64,000 nt of DNA from Symbiodinium natans (lineage: Eukaryota > Sar > Dinophyceae > Suessiales > Symbiodiniaceae), in the NCBI GenBank assembly GCA_905221605.1, contig CAJNDS010000542.1, positions 1 through 64,000 of the forward strand. The letters are read 5' to 3'. A program made the translations under genes and the position numbers. This document shows, piece by piece, positions 10,984 to 20,891 of the stretch. The notes under the pieces are model-generated. The model was not told the DNA's origin. It saw only the letters and a program-made list of their open reading frames with translations, and made no database searches. Every line of letters begins with the position of its first letter. The first letter of the stretch is position 1.

Positions 10984-12341
10984 ATGCATGGCAGTTATTT
11001 TGCTCAAGCGCTCGTTATGGGAGCACTGACCCTTAACCCGCGCCATGGCCTTCTGATTCTCGGCTCTTCCATCCACACTTCGCCCTGCCTCTTCTCGTAT
11101 GACAACAAATTCTGCATCTTGGAGACCAGCATCGCCTTTTGCATTATGCAGCTGGCTGGCACGGTCTCCATTCGTGCACACTTGGATGCCGATGTAAAGT
11201 CCTCTGAATTGGTTGGGGCTGCTCTCCAGCTTATCCACCGCTGTTGGTCCAAGGGACTTGCCCTCCAGTTAAAGAAGATAGATGGATGCGGATGCCTTGA
11301 GTGGCAGCAATGGGGGTTGCAAACTCTGCGCGCTATGGGTTCGGTGAGTGTGGCGTGGCATGTACTTGCTGGCCACATCGGGCAGGCGTATATAATTGCG
11401 CTCCCGGTAACATTGCATGCATCTTGCAGAATTGCCACTACCACCCTGGGCAGCTACAAGGTGTTCTTTCTTCGGTTGAGCTCGCTGCCCTGTCTGCCTG
11501 TCTTCCATCTTCATGCACCTCTTCTCGCATACCAAAGGTCACCTTCCACCCTGCTTGCTCGTGCCACCCATCATGGTTTTTGGCCTGGCTTTGGGCCCCT
11601 CCCAGCTGAGAATGGCACCGGTGCGCCACGAGTGCAAGAGTTCACCATCCAAACGGCTTGCGCCTTTCACGAACAGGGTCTTGGTGCGCCCTGTGCTTTC
11701 GTTGGCCAAATCGCCACCTTCGTCCTCGTTGAAGTTGGACCCGAGTTTGGATGTATGCTCAAGTACACCATGTGTTGCTCACCCTACACGCACGGAGAGT
11801 GGTACCTCCTCAAATCTACCCAACTAGGCGCTGAACTTCTTCCGCTCCTCCTGGAAAAATGGCCTTCCGACTTGATCTCAATTTGGTGCAAATCCAAGTA
11901 GTTGTCCAGGGACTGACCTTTGCTGTCCCTTTAGTCAGCTTTCTTGTTGATTGGCCTGTTGGCACGGTCTTTATTGCTGTTGCCTTCCCCTTCTTTGAGC
12001 ACATGGTAGAGGCGCATCCGGTCCTGGTAGGGTCTTACTTTAGTAGGCGCCTCTGTATTGTCAATCCGCCTGATGGGATGCTCCCTCTCAATCTCACAAT
12101 TGATCCAATGCTGCCGGTGCTAATGCTGCAAATACTAATTGTGCAACACATGCGGCAACGGAGTGGTTACCTTGAAAGTCGGGCTTTCGTACTTTGCGAT
12201 GAGCAGGGCTTTGTTGCGGACACGTGTACCAAAATCCAAACAGCGTTCCATGAGGATGCGAGGGTACTTCTTAAGTACAAGTGCCTCACCTTCGAAGGTC
12301 ACCTGTTTAGATTGGTCTCCGCCTCCCACAGCCTACTTTGA
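10984..12341 (+). pseudogene. Unknown domain, first copy of an internal duplication
   Basis: An open frame at 10984-11901 (305 residues) continues after a frame change as 11859-12341 (160 residues). I do not recognise the protein. Landmarks are LEWQQWGLQTL near 11,300, DWPVGT near 11,949 and RSGYLESRAFVL near 12,160. The same landmarks return in diverged form 1.57-1.58 kb downstream, at 12485-13866, so this is one of two paralogous tandem units. The frame change and the stop between units suggest decay, or introns I could not resolve. The sequence is less repetitive than its surroundings and both units keep similar protein patterns with different bases. That argues that it once coded for protein. 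Confidence 0.45.
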
Positions 12342-12484
12342 TGCTAGGACGGCTGGCTTTGCTGTTGGCAACGTCTCCTTGCCGCCTTTTGGCTCACACT
12401 AGCGTAGTAGTGCTTTGGCTCATGGGGGTCTGAGGTTGCTCCGCAACGTCACTTTTCTGCCGCCACACTATACGACTCGTTGCC

Positions 12485-13866
12485 TTGCGGCTAAGTTTGA
12501 GCATGTCAACAGAGGAAGATTGCCTTGACAGCGACCCAAGGCAGCTTGAGTACGCCTGTACTCTTGCTCTGCCGCAAGCTCTGTCTTTGGATCTGTCCCC
12601 CGTGGCCTTGATGCTGGTCCTAGGCAATGATCCTCTAATTCCTCTTTGCGGAGGTGGAGAGGACCCTGTGCAACGACTGACATCGTCAGTCGCGCAACGC
12701 CTTCTTGTGGATCTCTGCAACATCAAGGTTGTTCTTGCCCTGCCATTGCGGAGTGTTCATGGCACTGAAAACGCCGCTGATGCCTTCCAGGCTTGGCTGG
12801 GATGGAGCATAAGCCAAGAAATAGAGATTGGCCAGGTCTCGGGCGGCCTAGACTTTCATTGGCACATGCTTCATTGGCGCCAATTGGCTATCCAGTCTGT
12901 GGCCTGTCTTGCATCAGTTAATTCGCATTGGTTCCGTCTTCTCTCTGAAGGTCTGAGGGGAATGCCCTTCTTTGCGATTCCCACGGGGGAACACGCCGGA
13001 GCGTTCTTTGGAGTCACGCCTCTTGACGAATGCACTTACGACGTCCATGCAGTTGGAGACTTCCCACTCGCGAGCCTCCGCCTCCTCCGACTGCGTTCAC
13101 CGTTTACAGCTGACTTTGCCAATCAAACTCCTGCAAGACAGCTTCTGGGCGGGCGACTTGCTCATGAACATCATTGGCCTGCCCAAATGGACTCTCCTCA
13201 CCCGCAGGCAGAGGGCCACTGTGGCAGTCTATGGCCTCGCACACAGTCCACCTTGCAGCGTCACGTGCCTGCCCCTTGGTCAGTCCGTGAAGCAGCTTCT
13301 CGTTGTAGGGTAAGGTACGCTGGTCTTGTTGCCAATCTCACCCTTGTCCGTGTTACTCAACATCGAGGTTGTATGATTCAAATCGTTTGGTGTGTTGCTC
13401 CCTTTCGACAAGAAGCTCTTGAAGGGGATACTCTCCAACTTACCACTCAACTTTTCCCTGCCTTATGTCACTGTCTCGCAGCTAAGCCACCTACCTGTCC
13501 CTCCGTGCTGTGCCCTGGTAGACTGGCCGGTGGGCACACCGTTCACTGTATATGCCTACAATGATCTCCTGGCTGTAAGACGTAAGAGCTGCGCATCCAC
13601 CCGTCACTGTTGGCTGGCCGTCCTGGCACCTGCAGCTCCTCAACCCAAGCGATTGGAATGACCTACCTTGCCCTGTTTTGGCTTCCGGTAGCTGGCCTGT
13701 GTCCCTATTGATGGTCAAATGCGTGCAAGCGATGAGAGAACGCAGTGGGCACCTCGAGTGTCGATCTTTTGTCCTGGCCGACTCACAAGGGGCAGTTGCG
13801 AGTCCTACGTCGGCGGTACGCCGAGCTTTTGCTCCGAATGCAAACATACTTCTGAAAATGCAGTAG
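12485..13866 (+). pseudogene. Unknown domain, second copy of the internal duplication
   Basis: The frame from 12485 (up to 13564) is open for 359 residues, but from about 13,090 the better protein-like reading lies in another frame (DLLMNIIGLPKWTLLTRRQR), which runs to 13313. A third frame carries LVDWPVGTPF near 13,515, and the final one (13678-13866) carries RSGHLECRSFVLADSQG. The order of landmarks matches 10984-12341, so this is a diverged tandem copy with at least two frame changes. Function is unknown. It could be part of a large mobile-element polyprotein or of a decayed host gene. Confidence 0.45.
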
Positions 13867-14063
13867 GGACCTCGCCCCTTCACTAATGCTTGGCCTTGGA
13901 AGCATGAGGGTCTCGTTCTCCAGTTTCACACTGCTTTCGCGGTTTTGCATTCTAGGGAATGTGTTGGCGGGACTTTTTCATGGGTGCTGTGCAGTGCTGG
14001 CTCAGGTCAACTCTGTAGATCCGAGGTAGTCCACCGCCTTCCCCTCAGGAACACAGCACTGAC

Positions 14064-14684
14064 ATGGTTGAGGCATCCAGCCCTCAAAGCCATATGGAAC
14101 GTCTTGCTCCGCTGCTTGTGATTGTCTCGCAGTTGAGCCTTACGTCGGCCTACTGTAGGCCCGCCTCCAGGCACAGCGATAGACACCTTCACGACCGCCC
14201 ATTGGATGCATTGCGTTGTATCCTCTTTGAGGCGTGCACTGTGTGCTTGAGCCTGTGGTTAATTATTGAGCCGCGCGAAGGCCTCTCCGAGCCTCCACAA
14301 GTGTACCTCTGGCGGCAACACCAGTCGAATTGGGGCTGTTGTTATACTCGCCTCCCTCACGTCGCTCCTGGAGTCGAGAATTATAGGGTTGCCCTCCCAT
14401 CCCTGAGGGAAACCGCGAGAGTGGCTGCTGTTTGTCGGCGCTGGGGAGGTATCATCGGGGCTTGGGCATCGCGCAGGCGCTTTGTGACATCTACGTCAAC
14501 CTTCGCCAGTACACAGCGCGTTGTGCCCGTCGTGCGTGTAAACTGCACCCATCTCAAATTGCAGCTTCATGTTACGGAATTGATGGACTTGGGTGTCGCG
14601 CGAATGCGAAACAATGCTATACTCTCATCCTCCTCTAGCCAGGCTAGGACCCCAGTCACTAGGCAAGTGGAGGAGGACAGTTGA
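14064..14684 (+). CDS. Unknown ORF, 206 residues
   Basis: An ATG-initiated open frame lies between the duplicated unknown domains and the next long ORF, all on the same strand. The product is basic in its C-terminal half (RRWGGIIGAWASRRR) with a short hydrophobic stretch (CLSLWLII) near residue 60. No family is recognised. It may be a continuation of the upstream decayed coding region. Coding status is uncertain because an alternative frame is also open at 14432-14638. Confidence 0.3.
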   Translation: MVEASSPQSHMERLAPLLVIVSQLSLTSAYCRPASRHSDRHLHDRPLDALRCILFEACTVCLSLWLIIEPREGLSEPPQVYLWRQHQSNWGCCYTRLPHVAPGVENYRVALPSLRETARVAAVCRRWGGIIGAWASRRRFVTSTSTFASTQRVVPVVRVNCTHLKLQLHVTELMDLGVARMRNNAILSSSSSQARTPVTRQVEEDS

Positions 14685-14698
14685 GTTGCTCATGCCAC

Positions 14699-14718
14699 GT
14701 GAGTGCGCCCGCACTCAC
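14699..14718. repeat. 20-bp inverted repeat, first copy
   Basis: GTGAGTGCGCCCGCACTCAC has perfect 9-bp arms around a 2-base centre. An identical copy is at 14930-14949, and both are followed by AC. Confidence 0.9.
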
Positions 14719-14929
14719 ACGGCGGTGTAGGAACCTGCATCTCTTCTCAAGGCAGTATATCCATTTATGTTCTCGGTACAAGGTTGACGAGCAGTGACCC
14801 CTCACCGCAACTTCCGAGCAGGGGCTCGGTGAAGCGGCTCAGGAGCTCCCGTTCGGGTTGCTCCCTTGCTCCCGAGTATTACCTGAGGAGAATTTTGTGA
14901 GGGTGCGGGAGTGATTTGATGTTGGGTAC

Positions 14930-14949
14930 GTGAGTGCGCCCGCACTCAC
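14930..14949. repeat. 20-bp inverted repeat, second copy
   Basis: Identical to 14699-14718 and 231 bp downstream. Both copies sit in the non-coding gap between the ORFs ending at 14684 and starting at 15120. They could be sites for a dimeric protein, or the ends of a small excised or inserted segment. Confidence 0.9.
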
Positions 14950-15119
14950 ACGCCCTGGTCCCCCGCATGGATTGACAGTTTGTTCCTGTGGCTCCTAGCC
15001 CTCTTAGCCGCGAACATAAAGGAGTGAGGGTATTACCCGCTAACTTGCCCCCTTTTTCTGTGCCGCCAGGGCTCACAGGAGCAGGCGCCCGCTTGCCCTC
15101 CCCGAACTAACTGCCCGGC

Positions 15120-15812
15120 ATGGCTGCTTCGTTGGTCATCGGTGGCAGCCTTTACACTGCTGTCAATGGAGATGGCGACAGTGACTGGGAAAGATGCTAC
15201 CCTTACGAACACCCGGAGATCTTTTCCAGCGAGCCCATCCTCGAAGGCCACGGCCACACTTGTAGTGCTGGCTGGATATCGCTCACCAAGCTCCTCGTAC
15301 TGCAAGGAATCCGCGATGCCTCGGCAGCCCAAGGACGTCCTAATCAACGGACCCTCGCCATGGTTGCTGCGGCCGAACTCGCGCACTCTGTTGGAGGTCA
15401 TCGTGCCTGGCTTGCACACCACCTTCGAGATCTTTCGCAGGACTTGAGGAATGAGCTTGCCCAGGAGTACGGGGCGTTACTGGCGATGTTCAGACGTCCG
15501 CCTGGACCGCAGCAGAATGCCCTTTTAGCCTGGGCTAGGCCAATCATTGTGCATCGCCAGGAAGATTTTCCAATTTACCTCATAAAAGCGCATTTGGAGC
15601 AGCATCTTTTGCTTGCATGGCGTTTCACTGCCGATAAAGTCCATTTGCTTTTGCAGGCGATGTCCGATGCTGTCCCCAATGATAATGCCGTCATTCTGGA
15701 GTGGGTAGCGTGCTTCCTTGATGAACGTATTGCTACCGACATTCTCGAGCATTTAGATGACGAGACCATGCATTTGCTTGAGGACAATCGGCATTCGGAC
15801 AGTGACATCTAA
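15120..15812 (+). CDS. Unknown ORF, 230 residues, acidic C-terminus
   Basis: The frame starts with ATG in the context GGCATGGCT. The C-terminal half reads like a soluble helical protein (LIKAHLEQHLLLAWRFTADK) and ends in an acidic tail (LEDNRHSDSDI). No catalytic motif or known family was recognised. It is the third of five plus-strand ORF regions between 11 and 19.6 kb, about 300 bp before the next one. No frameshift is visible in the C-terminal half. In the N-terminal half another frame is also open, so the true start is uncertain. Confidence 0.42.
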   Translation: MAASLVIGGSLYTAVNGDGDSDWERCYPYEHPEIFSSEPILEGHGHTCSAGWISLTKLLVLQGIRDASAAQGRPNQRTLAMVAAAELAHSVGGHRAWLAHHLRDLSQDLRNELAQEYGALLAMFRRPPGPQQNALLAWARPIIVHRQEDFPIYLIKAHLEQHLLLAWRFTADKVHLLLQAMSDAVPNDNAVILEWVACFLDERIATDILEHLDDETMHLLEDNRHSDSDI

Positions 15813-16109
15813 CGCTGACCTTGTGCGGATACGGAACAAACGGCGGCCTAGCACACCGGTCGTTATCCATGGTCATGCGGCATTCCTGTATTGTCATGCT
15901 GTTGTCTTGACCGATTTGGAAAGTTGTAACCTTTGATCATGTTATACCCCTGATGTAGTCCCCAACTGAAGGGAGCTGAGTCAGGGAAAGTTGGGAGCAA
16001 GCTTGTTGTTGTGTGACATTCTTGCGCTGGACGGCACGGCTCACAGGCAAGGCTGCCCAGTCTTCCTCTACCTTGCCCCGTCAATTGGATAGGCTGCCCC
16101 TTCTTCGCC

Positions 16110-16976
16110 ATGGCATTGCAAGAGCCCCTTGGCCTGGAGAACCTGCAGCCTCCTCCATTGGTCGCCCCTCCGCTCGTTGCTGGGCGTGAAAACACCTGGA
16201 TCACGGCGAGCCATGGCAGTTCAACCCTCCCCTTTGTTGTATCCCGGCCGAGTGCTGCAGGGGAAGCCAACTCGATAGTGCTTCTCCTCCCTGGTTGTGG
16301 ACACTTCTATGTGGAGAATATGCACCCACTGCCTTGGCAAGGGGCCATAGAGTACCTGTGGAGCAACCTGGCCTTCAAAAAGGCCGTCATCGCCTGCGCA
16401 TGGCCTGTGGCGGGACAAGCAGGCTCACCGCCTGCCTGGATGTTGCCTGACGGTGCTGCCTGGACCAAGGCAGTGTATACAATGGAAGTTCTACCGCTCC
16501 TGTTGGCCGTCCAACGTGATGCGAGCCCTCGCATCTCCTTGCCCACATATCTCATGGGCCTCGGTTCTGGAGGAACCATCACCTACCAGATTGCAATTTC
16601 CGAGGCCCATGCGACCTTCCGGGCTTGTGTTTGCATGGGCCCCATTAGGCTGCCTTCTTTGCTGCCAGCCCCCACGAGCGAGGAGACACGAATTTTAGTC
16701 TATGGCGGACGAAAGGACGTAGAGACCTTTCAGCATCACCTTCGGATGTGCTACTCGGTACGGGGCAATCATCGCGTGCCTCCTGTCACAGAAGCCCTTA
16801 CCGAAGACTCGCACTTTACTGCCTTCAAGGGCTACGGACGCACGCAGTACCCCTGGGCCCCCGGCCTCACAATCCGCCAGGTGGTTATCGGCAAGGACCC
16901 GGAGCATGTGGTGTGGCCTGCATTGCTGAGCGACCCTGATTGGCTGCTGGCGGACCATATCGAGCTCCCGGAGTAG
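16110..16976 (+). CDS. Alpha/beta-hydrolase-like protein, 288 residues
   Basis: The order of elements fits an alpha/beta-hydrolase fold: a first core strand and oxyanion-type loop (IVLLLPGCGHF, about residue 57), a strand followed by a glycine-rich turn (YLMGLGSGGTITYQ, about residue 150), a late strand (ILVYGGRKD) that could carry the acid, and a histidine in EDSHFTAF. The turn is not a canonical GxSxG, so catalytic activity is doubtful. No signal peptide or membrane segment is seen. The start is the ATG in GCCATGGCAT. Its neighbours on the same strand are unknown ORFs, and a second hydrolase-like ORF lies on the other strand at 19557-20066. The substrate cannot be inferred. Confidence 0.5.
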   Translation: MALQEPLGLENLQPPPLVAPPLVAGRENTWITASHGSSTLPFVVSRPSAAGEANSIVLLLPGCGHFYVENMHPLPWQGAIEYLWSNLAFKKAVIACAWPVAGQAGSPPAWMLPDGAAWTKAVYTMEVLPLLLAVQRDASPRISLPTYLMGLGSGGTITYQIAISEAHATFRACVCMGPIRLPSLLPAPTSEETRILVYGGRKDVETFQHHLRMCYSVRGNHRVPPVTEALTEDSHFTAFKGYGRTQYPWAPGLTIRQVVIGKDPEHVVWPALLSDPDWLLADHIELPE

Positions 16977-17761
16977 TCGTTGGGGCAGGGTAGAGAGTGC
17001 CTCCTTTTTTCCATTTTAATCGATTTATGCGCGCCGGGCCTTGTGTTGTCGCTACAGACAGACCAGCAACCGAGGTATGCCTGCATTCTGGTGCTACTAC
17101 TGTGCACGGACAAAGTAAAGGATGCCATTGTCTCCAGGTCATTGCTTTGTACATGCAGCACATTGCAGCCACAAGTAACAGCCACCTGCGACGACACGCT
17201 GCATTCCTGTTCAGGTTGCGCGTTGGATGTGCCTTGGCTCAAGCTCAGGGTGGCTGGCTGACTGAACGAGGTGCCCCTTGTGTTGAGGGTTGTAACGCTC
17301 CTGACTGGTTTTTTTTTTGTTTCTCGCCTCTCTGTTTCTTCTCTCCTGTGTGCTCTGCTTGGGGTTTGGTCCTCCCCTTCTTGGAGTCCTCCTTTGTTGG
17401 TGTTTGGGCTTCCAGGGATCTTGGTGTCTGAAGGTTGCCTCGTGGTTGTCCGCTGTCTGTGTGGTAGTCACATGAGTTTGGCCTGCCATGTTCGGTGAGT
17501 GATGCCATGGAGTCGTATGCCTGTCAACCGTATGTGATCCGGGTTGGAGCGCAAGCACTCCAAGTTCACGTTGCCAGGAGAGGGCAACTCACTGCACTTG
17601 CCACTTTAGGGACCAGTGATGTCGCAATGACCAGGCAGATGCAAGCCGGCGTCATCCTGCCTCACGAACTCGATGTTGCCGGTTGGTGCCGATACTGTGC
17701 GTGGACACCGCTCGCCCCATGAGGGCACTGCTATGCGGCATGGTGCCGATGCCTGGCCTCC
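16977..17761. other. Spacer between two long ORFs
   Basis: No confident gene. A T-rich tract (about 17,305-17,400) resembles an intron or untranslated region. A short open frame at 17495-17722 could be an upstream exon or a frame-shifted N-terminal part of the ORF at 17762, but no splice junction was convincing. Confidence 0.4.
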
Positions 17762-19594
17762 ATGCATGCAGGAGAAAACAGCGAACCGTGGGTTGCCGGG
17801 CGAAGCAGACGGCGTTGCTGTTTCTCAAAAAGGCAGAGTGGTCCAGACACAACAAAGGTTGTATTTCCGGCGGAAAGTGCTTTGCCTGGTGACGCGATAG
17901 ACCTTCCCCCTTGGGCGAGTGTTGTCACCGAACAAGGAGTGGGTAGGGAGACAGCCCTGTCTCCCGGGCCCGGGCAAACTCCACCACCTAATCCACCTAG
18001 GGTCTGCTGGCCGGACAATAGTCCTCGCCCTCCCATACCGCCGATTCCTCCACGTGTTGGCGAATACCCAGTGGGTGCGGTCAGTAGGATTGAGCCGCGA
18101 CTCCCACATGGGAGGCCACCTCCCGCGCCAGTTGCAGCCGACCTGCCACCGTGGCAGGTCCCTAGCTACCCAGGTCCACAGGTCCTTGCGGCGACCGCAA
18201 TGCAGGCTATATGCCAGCTTCGCACTCTCAGTGCTGACCATGCGCCGGGGCCTCCGGAGCCTGAGGATCTCGCGCAGGCACTAGAAAGTAATCAGAATTT
18301 CCCTGAGCCCACCCCTAGCGGCGTCCTGCCATTGAGACTGGCCTCTGGAGCCATTTCCGGCGAACCGCCTGAGCCGGCAGGTCTCCACCCAGAGATCGAC
18401 TACACTGCACTACTCGGCTGCCTACTTCCACAGCTCCGGGCTGCTGAGTCCGCAGGAGCCCATGTCCTGCTCTTAGTCACAGACAGTCGCTGCTTCTTGT
18501 CTATTCCGCATTTCCCCTACTTTGTCCGGCATTTGGTAGCACGCATGCAGTGGGAAGGCCCGTTTAAAGAGAGGTGGTTTCCCATCTTGGTAAACACCAA
18601 GGAAGCGGGGTTAGCTTCTGTGCACTTTACGTGGGCGGGGCCCGAAATTCTGGCAGTCCTCAGAGTCCTTGCGCCAGGGGTGGTCTTGATGTTGCTTGAC
18701 CATGACACCTTGTTCACTGCCAGGTGGGAAGCAGAAGAGCTGCGAAGGTTTGCAGTCCTCGATCTACTGCCCAATACCCTCTCGACGGAGTCACTGGGCA
18801 GCATGGAAGTCGAGACGGACGAGACACAGCCCTGTGGCTCGCTTCCAGCCTCGCCGTGGAGTTGCTCGCCGGACGGGTCCATACCGTGTGGGGCCCGATC
18901 GCCAAACTCAATTGGCATGGTTTGTGCGTCCGAGGACCAGCTTGAAGCAAATGGGGGATTGGTCATCTTCTACCCGAATGCTCCGGACGGCAAAACTCCC
19001 CGGCCCCCTCGCTTTTGCATCCCTAGCAACGTCGCTAGTGCGGTGACCTCCATTGGTACTGCGTTGAGCCGAGCCCTGCAGCTAGTCATCATGCCCAGTG
19101 AAGTGCCCACTCCATTGCCTGGTATGCATGAGCAGGTGCCGTTGGACCAGACCCATTATCGGCAATGTCTACGCAACACCCCTCTTGCCGGAACCACTGC
19201 TCACAAGCATTCTGACTTTGTGTTTGCGTGGGCACTTTTAGGAAGATACATACATGAAGTTGCGTGGAAAGCGGCCGACCTTAATACTGGCCGGCCAGAG
19301 CCAGACATCCAGTTTGGCGCCTCCCCAGTCAGGCAGGTCAGAGGGGTCAAAACATGGGGACAAGGCCCGTATGAACAGGGATTTCTTCCCTTGCTCAGGG
19401 GCTACGGCGGCTTGCACTCCCGTTTGGCAATCCTACCTGGTCCTGACTTATTCATGGCGAACCGATACGCCGAGGTTATACCCCCTCCTTTTGTGCATGG
19501 ATATGGTGCCAAAGGCAAAAACATCTTGCCGCAGTGGGGGAGTGTGGTACGGCTGCCTACTCTGCCCGAGTCGGTCTGGGGTCCCCCGGCGTGA
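17762..19594 (+). CDS. Unknown 610-residue protein with proline-rich N-terminus
   Basis: This is the longest uninterrupted frame in the window. Residues 70-150 are proline-rich. The central domain reads as a Rossmann-like alternation: VLLLVTDSRCFLSIP near residue 235, then WFPILVNTKEAG, then VLMLLDHDTLF near residue 312. The DHD triplet is reminiscent of the DxD metal site of nucleotide-sugar glycosyltransferases, but I cannot establish homology. The C-terminal third contains TDFVFAWALLG-like and HGYGAKGKN segments. From memory it resembles a multicopy dinoflagellate family, which I cannot verify here. Its end overlaps the convergent minus-strand ORF (19557-20066) by 38 bp. The intact length suggests a functional or recently inserted gene. 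Confidence 0.55.
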   Translation: MHAGENSEPWVAGRSRRRCCFSKRQSGPDTTKVVFPAESALPGDAIDLPPWASVVTEQGVGRETALSPGPGQTPPPNPPRVCWPDNSPRPPIPPIPPRVGEYPVGAVSRIEPRLPHGRPPPAPVAADLPPWQVPSYPGPQVLAATAMQAICQLRTLSADHAPGPPEPEDLAQALESNQNFPEPTPSGVLPLRLASGAISGEPPEPAGLHPEIDYTALLGCLLPQLRAAESAGAHVLLLVTDSRCFLSIPHFPYFVRHLVARMQWEGPFKERWFPILVNTKEAGLASVHFTWAGPEILAVLRVLAPGVVLMLLDHDTLFTARWEAEELRRFAVLDLLPNTLSTESLGSMEVETDETQPCGSLPASPWSCSPDGSIPCGARSPNSIGMVCASEDQLEANGGLVIFYPNAPDGKTPRPPRFCIPSNVASAVTSIGTALSRALQLVIMPSEVPTPLPGMHEQVPLDQTHYRQCLRNTPLAGTTAHKHSDFVFAWALLGRYIHEVAWKAADLNTGRPEPDIQFGASPVRQVRGVKTWGQGPYEQGFLPLLRGYGGLHSRLAILPGPDLFMANRYAEVIPPPFVHGYGAKGKNILPQWGSVVRLPTLPESVWGPPA

Positions 19595-20066
19595 GCTGGA
19601 ATAGCTCTTCACTTTGGACAAAGTGACCATAAGAGTGTCCACCACTGCCAAGCGACTCAGGTCCAGTGAAGTAGTAGAGACGCGCTCCCGCGCCAATCGC
19701 TTGCATCCTTGCTGCCTGGCTGGGCCGGAAGATACAAAGCTGGTCGCTCTCATGATGGACAAGACTGACAGCGTGCCGCAATTCCGAACCCAGGATATAT
19801 TGCAGCATGGCCCGTGGCATGGCAATGCCGCCCAAACGTGCCTTGATGTGGACAAAATCGCCCTTGCAGTCAGGAAGCTTTTGGCGCTCATGCCAAGCGA
19901 TAGCCACAGCAGCGCCCGTATACGACCCAGCAGAGAAACCCGTAACGCACAGTTTGCACTCGCCAGCTCTCCCCGCGGCGAGGCCCACATGCAGAGCGGT
20001 CAGCGCAGCAGTATGTGGCATGTGCAAGTGAGCTAGGGCAGTGTGTTGTGAGGTGTTGCGAGTCAC
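19557..20066 (-). CDS. Serine-hydrolase-like C-terminal region, 169 residues
   Basis: This contains a canonical nucleophile elbow, VTGFSAGSYTG (GxSxG with the serine near residue 45). It is followed by HHESDQLCIF, a plausible position for the acid, and GGHSYGHF, a plausible catalytic histidine. The order Ser-Asp-His matches the alpha/beta-hydrolase family. The N-terminal strands before the elbow are missing from this frame, so it may be the second half of a gene whose first half is the minus-strand ORF ending 7 bp upstream at 20073. The 3' end overlaps the end of the 610-residue plus-strand ORF. Confidence 0.5.
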   Translation of the reverse strand: MTRNTSQHTALAHLHMPHTAALTALHVGLAAGRAGECKLCVTGFSAGSYTGAAVAIAWHERQKLPDCKGDFVHIKARLGGIAMPRAMLQYILGSELRHAVSLVHHESDQLCIFRPSQAARMQAIGAGARLYYFTGPESLGSGGHSYGHFVQSEELFQLTPGDPRPTRAE

Positions 20067-20072
20067 GCAGGC

Positions 20073-20891
20073 TCATGTAGGGCCGAGGTTTGACATTCTT
20101 ACCAAAGTGATGTCCCGCTGCAAGTGCTCGCCACATGAGATCACAGACAGAGCCTGTGTTGCTCTGCATGATGGGTGCACAGGCTGGGGCGCTGGGGTCG
20201 CGGGTGCCGCTGGGCTCGCTAGGCCCTCGAGGCTTGGCTTTTGGTGGTTCCAGATGCTGGCCGGGCACATTGTCAGGGAGGCTTCTACCGAGCTGATTCT
20301 AGCACGAACCGCCGCTGGCAGACCGCATCCTTCGACCTGAGGGTACAGAGCACGTGCCCACAGCTGGGCGGCTTGGGACAGGAGCAGCAGTGCATGTGCG
20401 GCATTACCGCTGGTCGAAAGCAACAACGGGCGTTGTGTGTCCTCATATCGGACTTTTTTGCCCTGGTTGTCCCGGACTGTTTCCATTTCTAAGCCAGTGA
20501 GTGCATAGGAATTGGCTGTGTGAATGATGCTACCCGACACAGTGGAGGGCGTATTCTCGGCCTTCCCATGCATCCCGCTAATGAAGAGCGACCGACATTC
20601 CCCTGAGGGGGTTAGGTGAGGCTTTGGGGGCGGGTACTGGTAGGCAGGAAAGGCAAAGGCTGCCAGGGCTTGTTGCACACGCATTGCAAGTCCATCATCC
20701 CAGTATTGACTGAGGCCCAGCGGCGTGACCTTTATGTCTGCAGCAAAGAGAGGCCACGGCAGATCCACCTGGGCCAGCCAAGCATGCGCAGCGGCAGCAA
20801 GAAGAGCAAGCGGCCCAGTTGGGGTATTGGGTCGACTGCGCCATTTCGGGGTGGCCCTGCAGGAAGATAGGGCATCTTTCTTCCAAAACAT
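20073..20891 (-). CDS. Unknown ORF, possibly the N-terminal part of the hydrolase gene
   Basis: A 272-residue open frame directly upstream of the hydrolase-like ORF on the same strand. A segment near residue 105 (CRSLFISGMHGKAEN) reads like an early strand and loop. The last part, after about residue 230, is proline/alanine-rich and low in structure, as expected if the frame was lost or a splice site missed. Together the two minus-strand ORFs would make a protein of roughly 440 residues. No family is assigned. Confidence 0.35.
   Translation of the reverse strand: MFWKKDALSSCRATPKWRSRPNTPTGPLALLAAAAHAWLAQVDLPWPLFAADIKVTPLGLSQYWDDGLAMRVQQALAAFAFPAYQYPPPKPHLTPSGECRSLFISGMHGKAENTPSTVSGSIIHTANSYALTGLEMETVRDNQGKKVRYEDTQRPLLLSTSGNAAHALLLLSQAAQLWARALYPQVEGCGLPAAVRARISSVEASLTMCPASIWNHQKPSLEGLASPAAPATPAPQPVHPSCRATQALSVISCGEHLQRDITLVRMSNLGPT

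Noticed and set aside
17234-17243. TTGGCTCAAG, the last ten bases of the dinoflagellate spliced leader (also at 27086-27095)
   Set aside because: The preceding bases do not match the rest of the leader; ten bases alone are not enough to call a spliced-leader relic.
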